A DNA stretch of 64,000 bases from the NCBI RefSeq assembly GCF_017876495.1, contig NZ_JAGIOB010000001.1, positions 1,488,001 through 1,552,000 on the forward strand, given 5' to 3'. Below are positions 1 through 9,569 of this stretch, in pieces; position 1 is the stretch's first letter; every line of letters begins with the position of its first letter. The DNA comes from Microlunatus capsulatus (GTDB lineage: Bacteria; Actinomycetota; Actinomycetes; Propionibacteriales; Propionibacteriaceae). The translations under genes and the position numbers were made by a program. The notes beneath the pieces are model-generated. The model saw only the letters and a program-made list of their open reading frames with translations. It searched no databases and had not been told where the DNA came from.

Positions 1-1
1 A

Positions 2-361
2 CCGGAAGGGCTGAGCGCGGACCGCTACCTGTGGGTGGACGCGGCCGACGGCGCGTTCGGGCCCGGCCGGGCCTTCCTGGCCGAGATCAAGGACCTGCCG
101 CTCGGCGGCGGCCGGCTGGAGCACGTCGTCGAGGTGGCCGGGCCGGGGACGCTCGCGGTGACGCTGACGTCGACGGGGTTCAGCTACCTGGTGCGGGTGA
201 CGGCGCCGGACCACCCGGCCGCCCGGTTCAGCGACAACTACCTCGACCTGCGCGACGGGGAGTCGGTGACGGTGCTGGTCACCGGGCTGCCGGCCGACGC
301 CGGGGTGGGGGCGGTGGCCGCCGGCCGCTACGTCGGGACGGGTCCTACGCTGACGCCATGA
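2..361 (+). CDS. C-terminal fragment of a glycoside hydrolase family 2 protein, probably beta-mannosidase
   Basis: The reading frame is open from the left edge of the window and stops at a TGA that overlaps the next ATG by four bases (ATGA). About 119 residues are visible. They look like a C-terminal immunoglobulin-like beta-sandwich, and the stretch FSDNYLDLRDGES closely resembles the end of bacterial GH2 beta-mannosidases, where FSDNYFDL is typical. The catalytic TIM barrel lies outside the window, so neither the catalytic Glu residues nor the substrate can be checked. The overlap with the SMP-30 gene suggests a sugar-catabolism operon. Another GH2 enzyme with the same terminal domain is the main alternative. 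Confidence 0.65.
   Translation, partial: PEGLSADRYLWVDAADGAFGPGRAFLAEIKDLPLGGGRLEHVVEVAGPGTLAVTLTSTGFSYLVRVTAPDHPAARFSDNYLDLRDGESVTVLVTGLPADAGVGAVAAGRYVGTGPTLTP
346..351 (+). promoter_or_regulatory. Candidate -10 element (TACGCT) for the SMP-30 gene
   Basis: The hexamer TACGCT ends six bases before the ATG at 358. This spacing recurs in front of many genes here and would place the transcript start at the start codon (leaderless). It lies inside the end of the upstream gene, so it would be an internal promoter. Confidence 0.35.
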
Positions 362-1203
362 CGCGCGCCACCCGTTTCTCCGACGTCGTCGCCGGCCACG
401 GGGAGGGCCCGGTCTGGTGGCCCGGCGAGGGCCTCCGGATCACCGACGCCTACCAGGGCGAGGTCGTCAGCCTCGCCGCGGACGGCACGGTGGCCCGCCG
501 GACCCGGGTCGGCTCCTTCGTCGGGGCCTTCCGCCCGCGGACCGGCGGCGGCCTCGTCGCGGCGGCGCTGCGCTCCTTCGTCCTCGTCGACCACGACGGC
601 ACCACCCACGACCTCGGCGAGCTGTGGTCCGACGAGGGGCGGCGGATGAACGACGGCGCCACGGCCCCCGACGGCGCCTTCCTCTGCGGCTCGATGCAGA
701 CCGGTGACCCGAGCGGCGGGGCCGCGCTCTACCGGCTGGGCGTCGACGGCGACGTCTCGACGGTGCTGACCGGCGTCTCGGTCTCCAACGGCCTGGCCTG
801 GTCGCCCGACGGGCGGCGCGTGTACTACAACGACACCCCCACCTCCCACGTCGACGTCTTCGACGTGGCCGAGGACGGCTCCTGGCACGACCGCCGTACC
901 CTCGCCGACCTGGGCGAGGACTCCCCCGACGGGATGACGGTCGACCGCGACGGCCGCCTCTGGGTGGCCGTCTGGGGCGGCGGCCAGGTCCGCTGCCTCG
1001 ACCCCGTCTCGGGCGCGGTGCTCGACGTCGTCGAGGTCGACGGCCCCACCCAGACCAGCGCCTGCACCTTCGGCGGCGACGACCTCGACCAGCTCTTCAT
1101 CACCACCTCCGACGAGGGCGGCTCCGGCGGCCCCCACGCCGGCTCGGTCTACGTCGCCGACGTCGGCGCCCGCGGCCTCCTCCCGGTCCCCTACCCGGCC
1201 TGA
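358..1203 (+). CDS. SMP-30/gluconolactonase/LRE family protein
   Basis: This 281-residue protein has the length and motifs of the six-bladed SMP-30/gluconolactonase beta-propeller, a divalent-metal-dependent lactonase family. The probable metal ligands are visible: Glu16 in GHGEGPVWW, Asn144 in SNGLAWSPDG and Asp191 in DSPDGMTVD; Asn98 in RRMNDGA is a further conserved polar residue. There is no signal peptide, so it should be cytoplasmic. The ATG at 358 overlaps the stop of the upstream GH2-like gene, which fits a role in sugar-acid or lactone metabolism alongside glycoside breakdown. The family is well supported, but the substrate cannot be read from sequence. The gene converges on the DUF559 gene and their last 13 bases overlap (1191-1203). 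Confidence 0.88.
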   Translation: MTRATRFSDVVAGHGEGPVWWPGEGLRITDAYQGEVVSLAADGTVARRTRVGSFVGAFRPRTGGGLVAAALRSFVLVDHDGTTHDLGELWSDEGRRMNDGATAPDGAFLCGSMQTGDPSGGAALYRLGVDGDVSTVLTGVSVSNGLAWSPDGRRVYYNDTPTSHVDVFDVAEDGSWHDRRTLADLGEDSPDGMTVDRDGRLWVAVWGGGQVRCLDPVSGAVLDVVEVDGPTQTSACTFGGDDLDQLFITTSDEGGSGGPHAGSVYVADVGARGLLPVPYPA

Positions 1204-2198
1204 CCCCGACGCCCACCCTCCTGCCGACTTGTCAGAAGTGAGTTGACCCCTGGGTCAACAGGCTTCTGACAACTCCGCGGCACCCCGGCCCTGAGCAGGT
1301 CGCGGGCCACCACCTCCGGCTCGAACCTCACCTCTGACGCCGTGGCTCGCAGCACCCGGGCCCCGGTGACGACGAGCTCCCGGTCACGGCGCATGTCCGC
1401 CTGCCAGTGCCCCACGTCCCGGTGGTGAGCGCCGTCCACCTCGAGGACCACACGGCGGCCACTCACCTCCCACTCGGCGTCGAGGTAGCGGAGCGAACCG
1501 TCGGCGCCACGACGCCGCACCTGGCGGGCGGGGGGAACCAGCCCGAACCGTCGGCAGAGCCGGCCGAGGTCCAGCTCGCTGACCGCCTCCGCACCGCCGG
1601 CGATGTCGCGCAGGGCATCCCGGAGATGGGCCTTGTGCCGGATCCGCCCGATCCTCCGGAGCGCCTCGTCGACGTCGTCGACCGTGCAGACTCGCTGCTG
1701 CACGACGGCGGCGAGCAGCGCGCAGGCGAACCGCGGCCAGGGCTGCCACGCCGCGGCATCCAGCGTCGAGCGGGCAGCCGGGGTGCACGGCAGCCCCTGC
1801 CGCAGGACGTGCTCGTCCGGCTGCAACCGTCGCGACTCGTGCACCACCAGGCCGGGCCAGCGGTGCACCTTGGCACCACGCGGCACCACGAGATGCACCG
1901 CTGACGACTCCGCCGCGAAGGACCGGAAGCCCCACAGCTCCAGCGCCGTGTGGCTGGCCAACGCTGCGGGCTCGCCCGCGTCGAGCACGGCAGCCCACAT
2001 CCGCTGCCGCGGCGTCGGGTCCCCGTTGTGCAGCAGCACGACGTGAGCGCCCCAAGCGGTCCACCGTCGAGCCTGCAGCTGCGCCCGGATCTCGAAGTGG
2101 TTGAGTCCCAACGCCACCAGCTGGTGACGCGTGACCACCCTCTGCTGCCGACGGGCCAGCGGGGGCAGGCCGACGGGGAGCTCGGGAGGACGTCGCAC
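1191..2198 (-). CDS. DUF559 endonuclease-like protein with AbiEi-like N-terminal helix-turn-helix
   Basis: The 335-residue protein has two parts. Residues about 12-60 resemble the winged-helix region annotated as AbiEi-type antitoxin domain. Residues about 205-300 are a Vsr-like PD-(D/E)XK nuclease domain of the DUF559 type. Candidate catalytic residues are Glu208 (SELDLGRL), Asp240 (RYLDAEW) and the pair Glu253/Asp255 (VLEVDG). The start is a GTG at 2198 without a clear ribosome binding site, so it is uncertain. The last ~16 residues before the tail (309-324, SCQKPVDPGVNSLLTS) are encoded by the palindrome at 1229-1272, so the gene and the repeat evolved together. A second copy of the palindrome lies about 65 bp upstream of the start. 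No toxin, antitoxin or methylase partner is adjacent. The family is common and mostly uncharacterised in actinomycetes. Nuclease activity is inferred from the fold only. Confidence 0.8.
   Translation of the reverse strand: MRRPPELPVGLPPLARRQQRVVTRHQLVALGLNHFEIRAQLQARRWTAWGAHVVLLHNGDPTPRQRMWAAVLDAGEPAALASHTALELWGFRSFAAESSAVHLVVPRGAKVHRWPGLVVHESRRLQPDEHVLRQGLPCTPAARSTLDAAAWQPWPRFACALLAAVVQQRVCTVDDVDEALRRIGRIRHKAHLRDALRDIAGGAEAVSELDLGRLCRRFGLVPPARQVRRRGADGSLRYLDAEWEVSGRRVVLEVDGAHHRDVGHWQADMRRDRELVVTGARVLRATASEVRFEPEVVARDLLRAGVPRSCQKPVDPGVNSLLTSRQEGGRRGQAG
1223..1278. repeat. Palindromic repeat, copy A (right-facing end of the DUF559 unit)
   Basis: Arms TTGTCAGAAG (1229-1238) and CTTCTGACAA (1263-1272) pair perfectly. 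The inner arms GTTGACCC (1242-1249) and GGGTCAAC (1252-1259) share the same centre at 1250.5, giving a 44-bp near-perfect palindrome. The flanks GCCGAC (1223-1228) and CTCCGC (1273-1278) extend the similarity to copy B. It overlaps the 3' end of the DUF559 coding sequence and lies just past the stop of the SMP-30 gene, so it may also act as a terminator. Confidence 0.85.
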
Positions 2199-2261
2199 AC
2201 CACCACGGTCGCCACCCCTGGCCCAGGTCGACCAGCCCTCGCCGCCGATCTGTGGACAGCG

Positions 2262-2317
2262 GCCGAGTTGTCAGAACCGAGTTGACCTCAGGGTCAACTG
2301 GAGTCTGACAAGTCGGC
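2262..2317. repeat. Palindromic repeat, copy B (upstream of DUF559 and icd)
   Basis: Outer arms TTGTCAGA (2268-2275) and TCTGACAA (2304-2311) and inner arms GTTGACC (2281-2287) and GGTCAAC (2292-2298) share one centre at 2289.5. Pairing continues outside the core (GCCGA at 2262-2266 with TCGGC at 2313-2317). Around 46 of 56 positions match copy A. It sits in the divergent space between the DUF559 gene and icd, ending about 28 bp before the predicted icd -10 element, so an operator role is possible. Confidence 0.85.
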
Positions 2318-2345
2318 ACCACGGCGACCCCCGGACCCGACGCGA

Positions 2346-4598
<2,253 letters not shown>

Positions 4599-4617
4599 CC
4601 GCCCCCCGGGTCGGCGC

Positions 4618-5193
4618 TCAGCCGTCGGCGGCCTGCACGGGCCGTCCGACGGTGAGCGCGGACCGGAGCCGGTCCGGCAGCGCCGCGTAGCCGGGGTCGG
4701 GCTCGGTCCCCGTCGCCTCCAGCACCGAGCTGAAGAAGCTCCGGGCGGCGGCCGCGAGGACCACGTCGAGGACGTCGGCGTCGCTGAACCCGAGCGCCCG
4801 CAGCGGCTCCAGGTCCGCGGGCGCGACGGCGGACGGCTCGGACACCACCTGCCGGGCCAGCGCGGCGACGGCGGCGACGGCCGGGTCGCCGGGCCGGCCC
4901 TCGGCCACCCGGACGGCCTCGTCCTCGCCCAGCTGCCCGGCCAGCACCTGGCCGTGCGCCAGCGAGCAGTAGCTCGACCGGAGCTCCCCGGCCGCGGCGA
5001 CCGTCGCCACCTCGTAGCGGACCGGGTCCATCGCGGCCTTCACGGCGGTGTTCAGCGCCTGCCAGGCGCGGTAGACCTCCGGGCGGTGCGCGAAGGCCCG
5101 CGTGTAGTTGGCGACGTACCCCAACCTCGCCTCGTCGGCGGCGTAGAGGTCCGCGACCGCACCCTCGACGGGTGGCTCGTCCAGGTAGCCCAT
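4618..5193 (-). CDS. Carboxymuconolactone decarboxylase/AhpD-like protein
   Basis: This 191-residue all-helical protein belongs to the CMD/AhpD-like superfamily, often annotated as peroxidase-related. The active-site region ELRSSYCSLAHG keeps Glu70, Cys76 and His80. The first Cys of the CxxC pair in AhpD falls on Ser73, so this is a single-Cys variant. It is therefore unlikely to act as a canonical disulfide-cycling alkylhydroperoxidase without another thiol donor. The ATG at 5193 has a weak ribosome site, and a TACGGT hexamer five bases upstream could serve as the -10 of a near-leaderless transcript. It lies 13 bp downstream of the uridine-kinase-like gene on the same strand and may be co-transcribed with it. 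The substrate is unknown. Confidence 0.8.
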   Translation of the reverse strand: MGYLDEPPVEGAVADLYAADEARLGYVANYTRAFAHRPEVYRAWQALNTAVKAAMDPVRYEVATVAAAGELRSSYCSLAHGQVLAGQLGEDEAVRVAEGRPGDPAVAAVAALARQVVSEPSAVAPADLEPLRALGFSDADVLDVVLAAAARSFFSSVLEATGTEPDPGYAALPDRLRSALTVGRPVQAADG

Positions 5194-5206
5194 GGCTCAC
5201 CGTAGG

Positions 5207-5761
5207 TCAGGAGCTGGTCCGGACGCAGTAGTCCGCTCGCTCGCGCGGGCGCTGGTCGGCGGCGTAGCGCTCCTCGCTGGGCATCCAGTCGGTGAGCCAC
5301 TGCTCCATCATCGCCGCGCCGTCGCGGGCGAGGGCCCGGGCCAGCCGCACCTCGCGGCCGGCCTCCACCCACACCTGGACGTCCCAGGGCACGGCGAGCC
5401 GGACGTCGGTGCTGGAGACGCCCTCGACGACGACGGGGACGCCGGGCGGCACGTCGTGCCACTCCGCGCCGGTGTCGGAGCCCCAGTCCCAGCGCTGGTA
5501 GCGGGCGGCCCGGCCGGCGGCCGGGGGCACGAGCACCTGCTCGACGAACCGGTCGCGCTCCCAGCCCTGCACCGACGGGCGGGCGAAGTCGTCGACGTGC
5601 ACCACGGCCGCGCCGGGCAGTGCGCGGGCCAGGGCGGCGGCCAGCGTCGTCTTCCCCGCGGCGCCGAAGCCGTCGACCCCCACCCAGGACGTGCCGCTGC
5701 GCTCGCGCAGCCGCGCGGCGACCAACCCGGGCAGGTCGGCCGCGGGGACGAGGACCGGCAC
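5207..5761 (-). CDS. Uridine kinase-like P-loop phosphotransferase
   Basis: The 184-residue protein has a Walker A loop at residues 31-38 (GFGAAGKT) after a hydrophobic strand. HVDDFARPS follows at about residue 60, and a second acidic strand (VVVEGVSS) resembles uridine kinase/phosphoribulokinase proteins. It probably phosphorylates a nucleoside or another small hydroxylated substrate, but the residues defining uridine specificity cannot be judged by eye. The GTG at 5761 is supported by GGGAGG five bases upstream. It is followed 13 bp later by the CMD gene and is divergent from mdh. 'Uridine kinase' is a family label rather than a proven function. Confidence 0.75.
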   Translation of the reverse strand: MPVLVPAADLPGLVAARLRERSGTSWVGVDGFGAAGKTTLAAALARALPGAAVVHVDDFARPSVQGWERDRFVEQVLVPPAAGRAARYQRWDWGSDTGAEWHDVPPGVPVVVEGVSSTDVRLAVPWDVQVWVEAGREVRLARALARDGAAMMEQWLTDWMPSEERYAADQRPRERADYCVRTSS

Positions 5762-5835
5762 CTGACCTCCCTGCCACGGCTGTCGGCGGACGTTGCTAGC
5801 GTCACCCTACGCAGTCCACCTCCCGAGGAGCTTTT

Positions 5836-6822
5836 GTGAAGACACCCGTCAAAGTCGCCGTCACCGGAGCCGCCGGGCAGATCTGCTACAGCCTGCTGTT
5901 CCGCATCGCCAGCGGCTCGATGCTCGGACCGGACCAGCCGGTCGAGCTGCGGCTGCTGGAGATCACGCCCGCCCTCAAGGCGCTCGAGGGCGTCGTGATG
6001 GAGCTGGACGACTGCGCCTTCCCGCTGCTGGCCGGCGTGCAGATCGGCGACGACCCGAACCAGGTCTTCGACGGGGTCAACATCGCCTGCCTCGTGGGTG
6101 CGCGGCCGCGCACCAAGGGCATGGAGCGAGGCGACCTGCTGGAGGCCAACGGCGCGATCTTCAAGCCGCAGGGCCGCGCCCTCAACGACCACGCCGCGGA
6201 CGACGTCAAGGTGCTGATCACCGGCAACCCGGCCAACACCAACGCGCTGATCGCCATGAGCAACGCCCCCGACATCCCCCGCGAGCGGTTCAACGCGCTC
6301 ACCCGGCTGGACCACAACCGCGCCGTCGCCCAGCTGGCCGCCAAGACCGGCAGCAGCGTCAACGACGTGCGCCACCTGACCATCTGGGGCAACCACAGCG
6401 CCACCCAGTACCCCGACGTCTTCCACGCCACCGTGGGCGGCCGCCCGGCCGCCGAGCTGGTCGACCAGGCCTGGCTGGAGAGCGACTTCCTGCCGAAGGT
6501 CCAGCAGCGCGGGGCCGCGATCATCGAGGCCCGCGGCGCCAGCTCGGCGGCCAGCGCGGCCAACGCCACCGTCGACCACGTGCGCGACTGGGTGCACGGC
6601 ACCCCCGAGGACGACTGGGTCTCCATGTCGGTGCCCTCCGACGGCTCCTACGGGGTGCCCGAGGGGATCATCTCCTCGTTCCCCTGCACGGTGGCCGACG
6701 GTGCGTACAGCATCGTCCAGGGCCTCGAGGTCAACGACTTCTCCCGCGCCAAGATCGACGCCTCGGCCGCCGAGCTCGTCGAGGAGCGCGAGGCCGTCCG
6801 CTCCCTCGGCCTGATCGACTGA
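5836..6822 (+). CDS. mdh: Malate dehydrogenase
   Basis: The 328-residue enzyme interconverts malate and oxaloacetate with NAD in the TCA cycle. It belongs to the cytosolic-type MDH family. The N-terminal Rossmann motif [10 protein letters not shown] starts at residue 7, and the catalytic His187 sits in [12 protein letters not shown]. The substrate-binding stretch LTRLDHNRA and the NAD-contact motif [10 protein letters not shown] are also present. The GTG at 5836 is preceded by GAGGAG five bases upstream, which fixes the start. A TAGCGT hexamer at 5797-5802 is a plausible -10 with a leader of about 27 nt. Length and motifs are those of the family. Confidence 0.97.
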   Translation: MKTPVKVAVTGAAGQICYSLLFRIASGSMLGPDQPVELRLLEITPALKALEGVVMELDDCAFPLLAGVQIGDDPNQVFDGVNIACLVGARPRTKGMERGDLLEANGAIFKPQGRALNDHAADDVKVLITGNPANTNALIAMSNAPDIPRERFNALTRLDHNRAVAQLAAKTGSSVNDVRHLTIWGNHSATQYPDVFHATVGGRPAAELVDQAWLESDFLPKVQQRGAAIIEARGASSAASAANATVDHVRDWVHGTPEDDWVSMSVPSDGSYGVPEGIISSFPCTVADGAYSIVQGLEVNDFSRAKIDASAAELVEEREAVRSLGLID

Positions 6823-6847
6823 CCGGCCCGTCGGCCAGACTTCGACC

Positions 6848-7672
6848 ATGAGCGACCAGGGAGCAGGGCCCGTCCACCCCGACCACGGGACGGGCGGGCC
6901 CGACCCGTTCAGCCGCGAGGGCGCCGCGGCGGCGGGCACGCCGCCCTCGGGCGAGAAGCCCGCGCCCTGGACCTCGCCGTCCTGGTCGCCCCAGGACCGG
7001 ACCACGGACGGATCCGGCCCGGCGCCCGCCAGCCCGCCGACGCCAGCCCCGTCCGGCGCCGAGGACGGCCCCTACCCCGTCTACGGCCAGCCGGCCCCCG
7101 GCGCGCCGGCCGACCCGGGGACGTGGCCGCCCGACGCCCAGCAGGCCGCCCCGCCCTCCCCGCAGCCCGCGCCCTACCAGCCGGCCCCGCCCTACCAGCC
7201 GCCGTGGGCGGAGCAGCCGCCGGCGGCCTCCTACGGCTCGGCGCCCGACCCCTATGGCCAGCAGCCGCCCTACGGCCAGCCCGACCCGTACGCCCAGCAG
7301 CCCCCCTACGGCCAGCCCGCCCCGTACGGCCAGCCGGCCCCCTACGGCCAGCCCGCACCGTACGGGCAGCCCGGCCCCTACGGCTCGGGGTTCGGCTACA
7401 CCTACGGGCCCACCGACCACCCCGCCGTCGCCTCCGCGCTGGTCCTGGGCATCGTCGGCCTGGCCACCAGCCTCTTCTGCGGGGTCGGCGGCCTGGTCGG
7501 CATCGCCGGCATCGTGCAGGGCGGCCGGGCCAAGCGCGAGATCGACGGCGACCCGGCCCGCTGGACCGGCCGCAGCAAGGCCAACGCCGGGGTGGTCACG
7601 GGCATCATCGGGCTGGTCGTGGCGGCCCTCTGGGCGCTGTTCTTCGTCATCGGGGTCGCCTCCGGCAGCTGA
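6848..7672 (+). CDS. DUF4190 membrane protein with a long Pro/Tyr/Gln-rich N-terminus
   Basis: This 274-residue protein has a disordered N-terminal region of about 190 residues. Between about 130 and 180 it contains tandem PYGQP/PYGQ units. The C-terminus carries the DUF4190 pair of membrane helices, the first beginning near ALVLGIVGLATSLF and the second near IIGLVVAALWALFF, with the conserved GRAKREID segment between them. DUF4190 proteins are common in actinomycetes and have no established function. Two further DUF4190 genes follow (9218 and 9570), suggesting local duplication. The tandem repeats are in-frame and could change copy number by slippage. The start is the only ATG that fits, with no strong ribosome site. 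Confidence 0.8.
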   Translation: MSDQGAGPVHPDHGTGGPDPFSREGAAAAGTPPSGEKPAPWTSPSWSPQDRTTDGSGPAPASPPTPAPSGAEDGPYPVYGQPAPGAPADPGTWPPDAQQAAPPSPQPAPYQPAPPYQPPWAEQPPAASYGSAPDPYGQQPPYGQPDPYAQQPPYGQPAPYGQPAPYGQPAPYGQPGPYGSGFGYTYGPTDHPAVASALVLGIVGLATSLFCGVGGLVGIAGIVQGGRAKREIDGDPARWTGRSKANAGVVTGIIGLVVAALWALFFVIGVASGS

Positions 7673-7702
7673 CCGGCCCGCGGCCCTGTCAGCCCTGCCG
7701 CC

Positions 7703-7708
7703 TAGGGT
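7703..7708 (+). promoter_or_regulatory. Candidate -10 element (TAGGGT) for the S10 peptidase gene
   Basis: TAGGGT ends six bases before the ATG at 7715, with no Shine-Dalgarno sequence in between. This fits a leaderless transcript. Confidence 0.4.
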
Positions 7709-7714
7709 CGGACC

Positions 7715-9172
7715 ATGGCCGACGCCCCCAGCCCCGAGCCCAGAGCGCCGCGCGCGCCCGAGGACGACCTCGTCACCACGCAGCACGCGGTGGGGGTGGG
7801 TCGCGGCCGGCTGCGCTACTCCGTGACGACCGGCCGGACGGTGCTCCGCGAGGAGGTCGTCGAGGACGGCACCGTGCGCGACCCCCAGCCGCGGGCCGAG
7901 ATCTTCTCCACCGCCTACGTGCTGGACGACGTCGACCCGCGCACCCGCCCGGTCACCTTCGCCTTCAACGGCGGCCCCGGCTCGTCCTCGGCCTGGCTGC
8001 ACCTGGGCCTGCTGGGCCCGCGCCGGGTGGTGATGGGCGACGCCGACGCCCTGGTCCCGCCGCCGTGGGGCCTCGCGGACAACCTCGAGACCCTGCTCCG
8101 GGTCTCCGACCTCGTCTTCGTCGACCCGGTCACCACCGGCTACTCCCGTCCCGCCCCCGGTCACCAGGCCGGCGACTTCCACGGCTACACCCGGGACGTC
8201 GAGTCGGTCGGGGAGTTCATCCGGCTGTGGACGACGCGGAACGACCGCTGGTCGTCGGCCAAGCTGCTGGCCGGGGAGTCCTACGGCACCACCCGCGCGG
8301 CCGCGCTGGCCCAGCACCTCGCCGACGGCTGCGGGCTCTACCTCAACGGGCTGCTGCTCATCTCCTCGGTGCTGGACATCGGCACCGTCGACTTCGTCGA
8401 GGGCAACGACCTCCCCTACGCGCTCTACCTGCCCACCTACACCGCCGCCGCCCACCACCACGGCCGCATCGGGGGCGAGCTGCGCGCCCGGGTCGCCGAG
8501 GCCGAGGAGTTCGCCGCCCGGGACCTGCCCTGGGCGCTGGGCCGGGGGTCGCGGCTGCAGGGCGCCGAGCGGGACGCCGTCGTCGCCCGCTACGCCGAGC
8601 TGACGGGGCTCGACCCGGGCTACGTCGACCGCGCGGACCTGCGGGTGGACCTGTTCTCCTTCGTCACCGAGCTGCTCCGCGACCGCGGCCTGCAGCTGGG
8701 CCGGCTGGACCTGCGCTTCACGTCCTGGCCCGACCACGGCAACGCCAGCCGCAGCGGGGAGGACCCCAGCTACCGCGCGCTGGTCGGGCCGTACGCGGCC
8801 GCGGCCAACGCCTACCTGCACGGCGAGCTGGGCTACCGCACCGACCTGGCCTACAACCTGCTCACCGGCCAGGTGCACCCGTGGTCGTACAAGGAGTTCG
8901 AGGGCCGCTCCGTCGAGTCGGCCTCGGCCCTCGCGTCGGCGCTGCGCTCGAACCCGCACCTGCAGGTGCACGTCTCCTGCGGCTACTTCGACGGGGCCAC
9001 CCCGCACTTCGCCGCCGAGCACGTCTTCGCCCACCTGCGGGTGCCGCCCCAGGTCGCCGACCGGGTCACCTGGGACTACTACGAGGCCGGCCACATGATG
9101 TACGTGCACGAGCCGAGCCGGCTGCAGCAGTCGGCCGACCTGGCCGCGTTCGTGCAGCGCGTCTCCGGGTGA
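7715..9172 (+). CDS. Serine carboxypeptidase-like protein (peptidase family S10)
   Basis: At 485 residues, this has the alpha/beta-hydrolase layout of family S10. The oxyanion-hole motif FNGGPGSSSAWLHLG is followed by the nucleophile Ser189 in AGESYGTTRA, then Asp426 in CGYFDGATPHF and His460 in YYEAGHMMYV, so the full catalytic triad is present. S10 enzymes remove C-terminal residues at acidic pH. I see no signal peptide, so this member is probably cytoplasmic, unlike many eukaryotic ones. It stands between DUF4190 genes. A TAGGGT hexamer six bases before the ATG suggests its own leaderless promoter. Some S10-like bacterial proteins are annotated only as hydrolases, and peptide specificity is not predictable here. 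Confidence 0.9.
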   Translation: MADAPSPEPRAPRAPEDDLVTTQHAVGVGRGRLRYSVTTGRTVLREEVVEDGTVRDPQPRAEIFSTAYVLDDVDPRTRPVTFAFNGGPGSSSAWLHLGLLGPRRVVMGDADALVPPPWGLADNLETLLRVSDLVFVDPVTTGYSRPAPGHQAGDFHGYTRDVESVGEFIRLWTTRNDRWSSAKLLAGESYGTTRAAALAQHLADGCGLYLNGLLLISSVLDIGTVDFVEGNDLPYALYLPTYTAAAHHHGRIGGELRARVAEAEEFAARDLPWALGRGSRLQGAERDAVVARYAELTGLDPGYVDRADLRVDLFSFVTELLRDRGLQLGRLDLRFTSWPDHGNASRSGEDPSYRALVGPYAAAANAYLHGELGYRTDLAYNLLTGQVHPWSYKEFEGRSVESASALASALRSNPHLQVHVSCGYFDGATPHFAAEHVFAHLRVPPQVADRVTWDYYEAGHMMYVHEPSRLQQSADLAAFVQRVSG

Positions 9173-9226
9173 GGCCCGCGCGGCGCCTCCGTCGCGCCGG
9201 ACCGGCCGTGCGCGAGGATGTCGGGC

Positions 9227-9520
9227 GTGAGCAACCCGTACCAGCCGCCCCCCGTGCGCGGCTACGGCCGGCCGCACCCCCAGGGGACGCTGGTGCTGGT
9301 GCTGGGGATCCTGGGCCTCGCGCTCGCCCCCGTCGCGGTGCCCGGGCTGCTGCGCGGCACGCAGGTGCTGCGCGAGATCGACGCCCGCCCGACGCTCTAC
9401 TCCAACCGCACGCCGGTGGTGGTCGGACGGCTGCTCAGCATCGTCGCCCTGGTCGTCTGGGCCGGAGCCATCCTGTTCTACCTGGTCGCCGTCGTGGCGC
9501 TGGGGCACGACCTGACCTGA
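9227..9520 (+). CDS. Small DUF4190 membrane protein
   Basis: This protein of about 97 residues has a short Pro/Tyr-rich N-terminus (SNPYQPPPVRGYG) and two membrane helices separated by a conserved loop (LRGTQVLREIDARP), which matches DUF4190. I prefer the GTG at 9227 over the in-frame ATG at 9218. GAGGA at 9214-9218 lies eight bases before the GTG and overlaps the ATG, and the protein similarity to its neighbours starts after this point. With the ATG the protein would be three residues longer. It lies between the S10 peptidase gene and the third DUF4190 gene. The function is unknown. Confidence 0.7.
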   Translation: MSNPYQPPPVRGYGRPHPQGTLVLVLGILGLALAPVAVPGLLRGTQVLREIDARPTLYSNRTPVVVGRLLSIVALVVWAGAILFYLVAVVALGHDLT

Positions 9521-9569
9521 CCCGACCGAGCCGGCCCGTCCCGGCTCTCCCGTCTCCCGGAGGAGCACC

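Larger units (their letters stand above)
1223..2317. mobile_element. Putative palindrome-bounded DUF559 unit
   Basis: Two 56-bp palindromic repeats, about 80% identical to each other in either orientation, bound a 1,095-bp segment whose only gene is the DUF559 protein. The boundary arrangement resembles terminal inverted repeats, but there is no transposase and I see no target-site duplication outside 1223 and 2317. Calling it mobile is inference. It could instead be an old gene with paired regulatory or terminator hairpins. Confidence 0.3.

Noticed and set aside
1223-2317. A classical insertion sequence around the DUF559 gene
   Set aside because: There is no transposase, and the bases outside the repeats (before 1223 and after 2317) do not form a target-site duplication.
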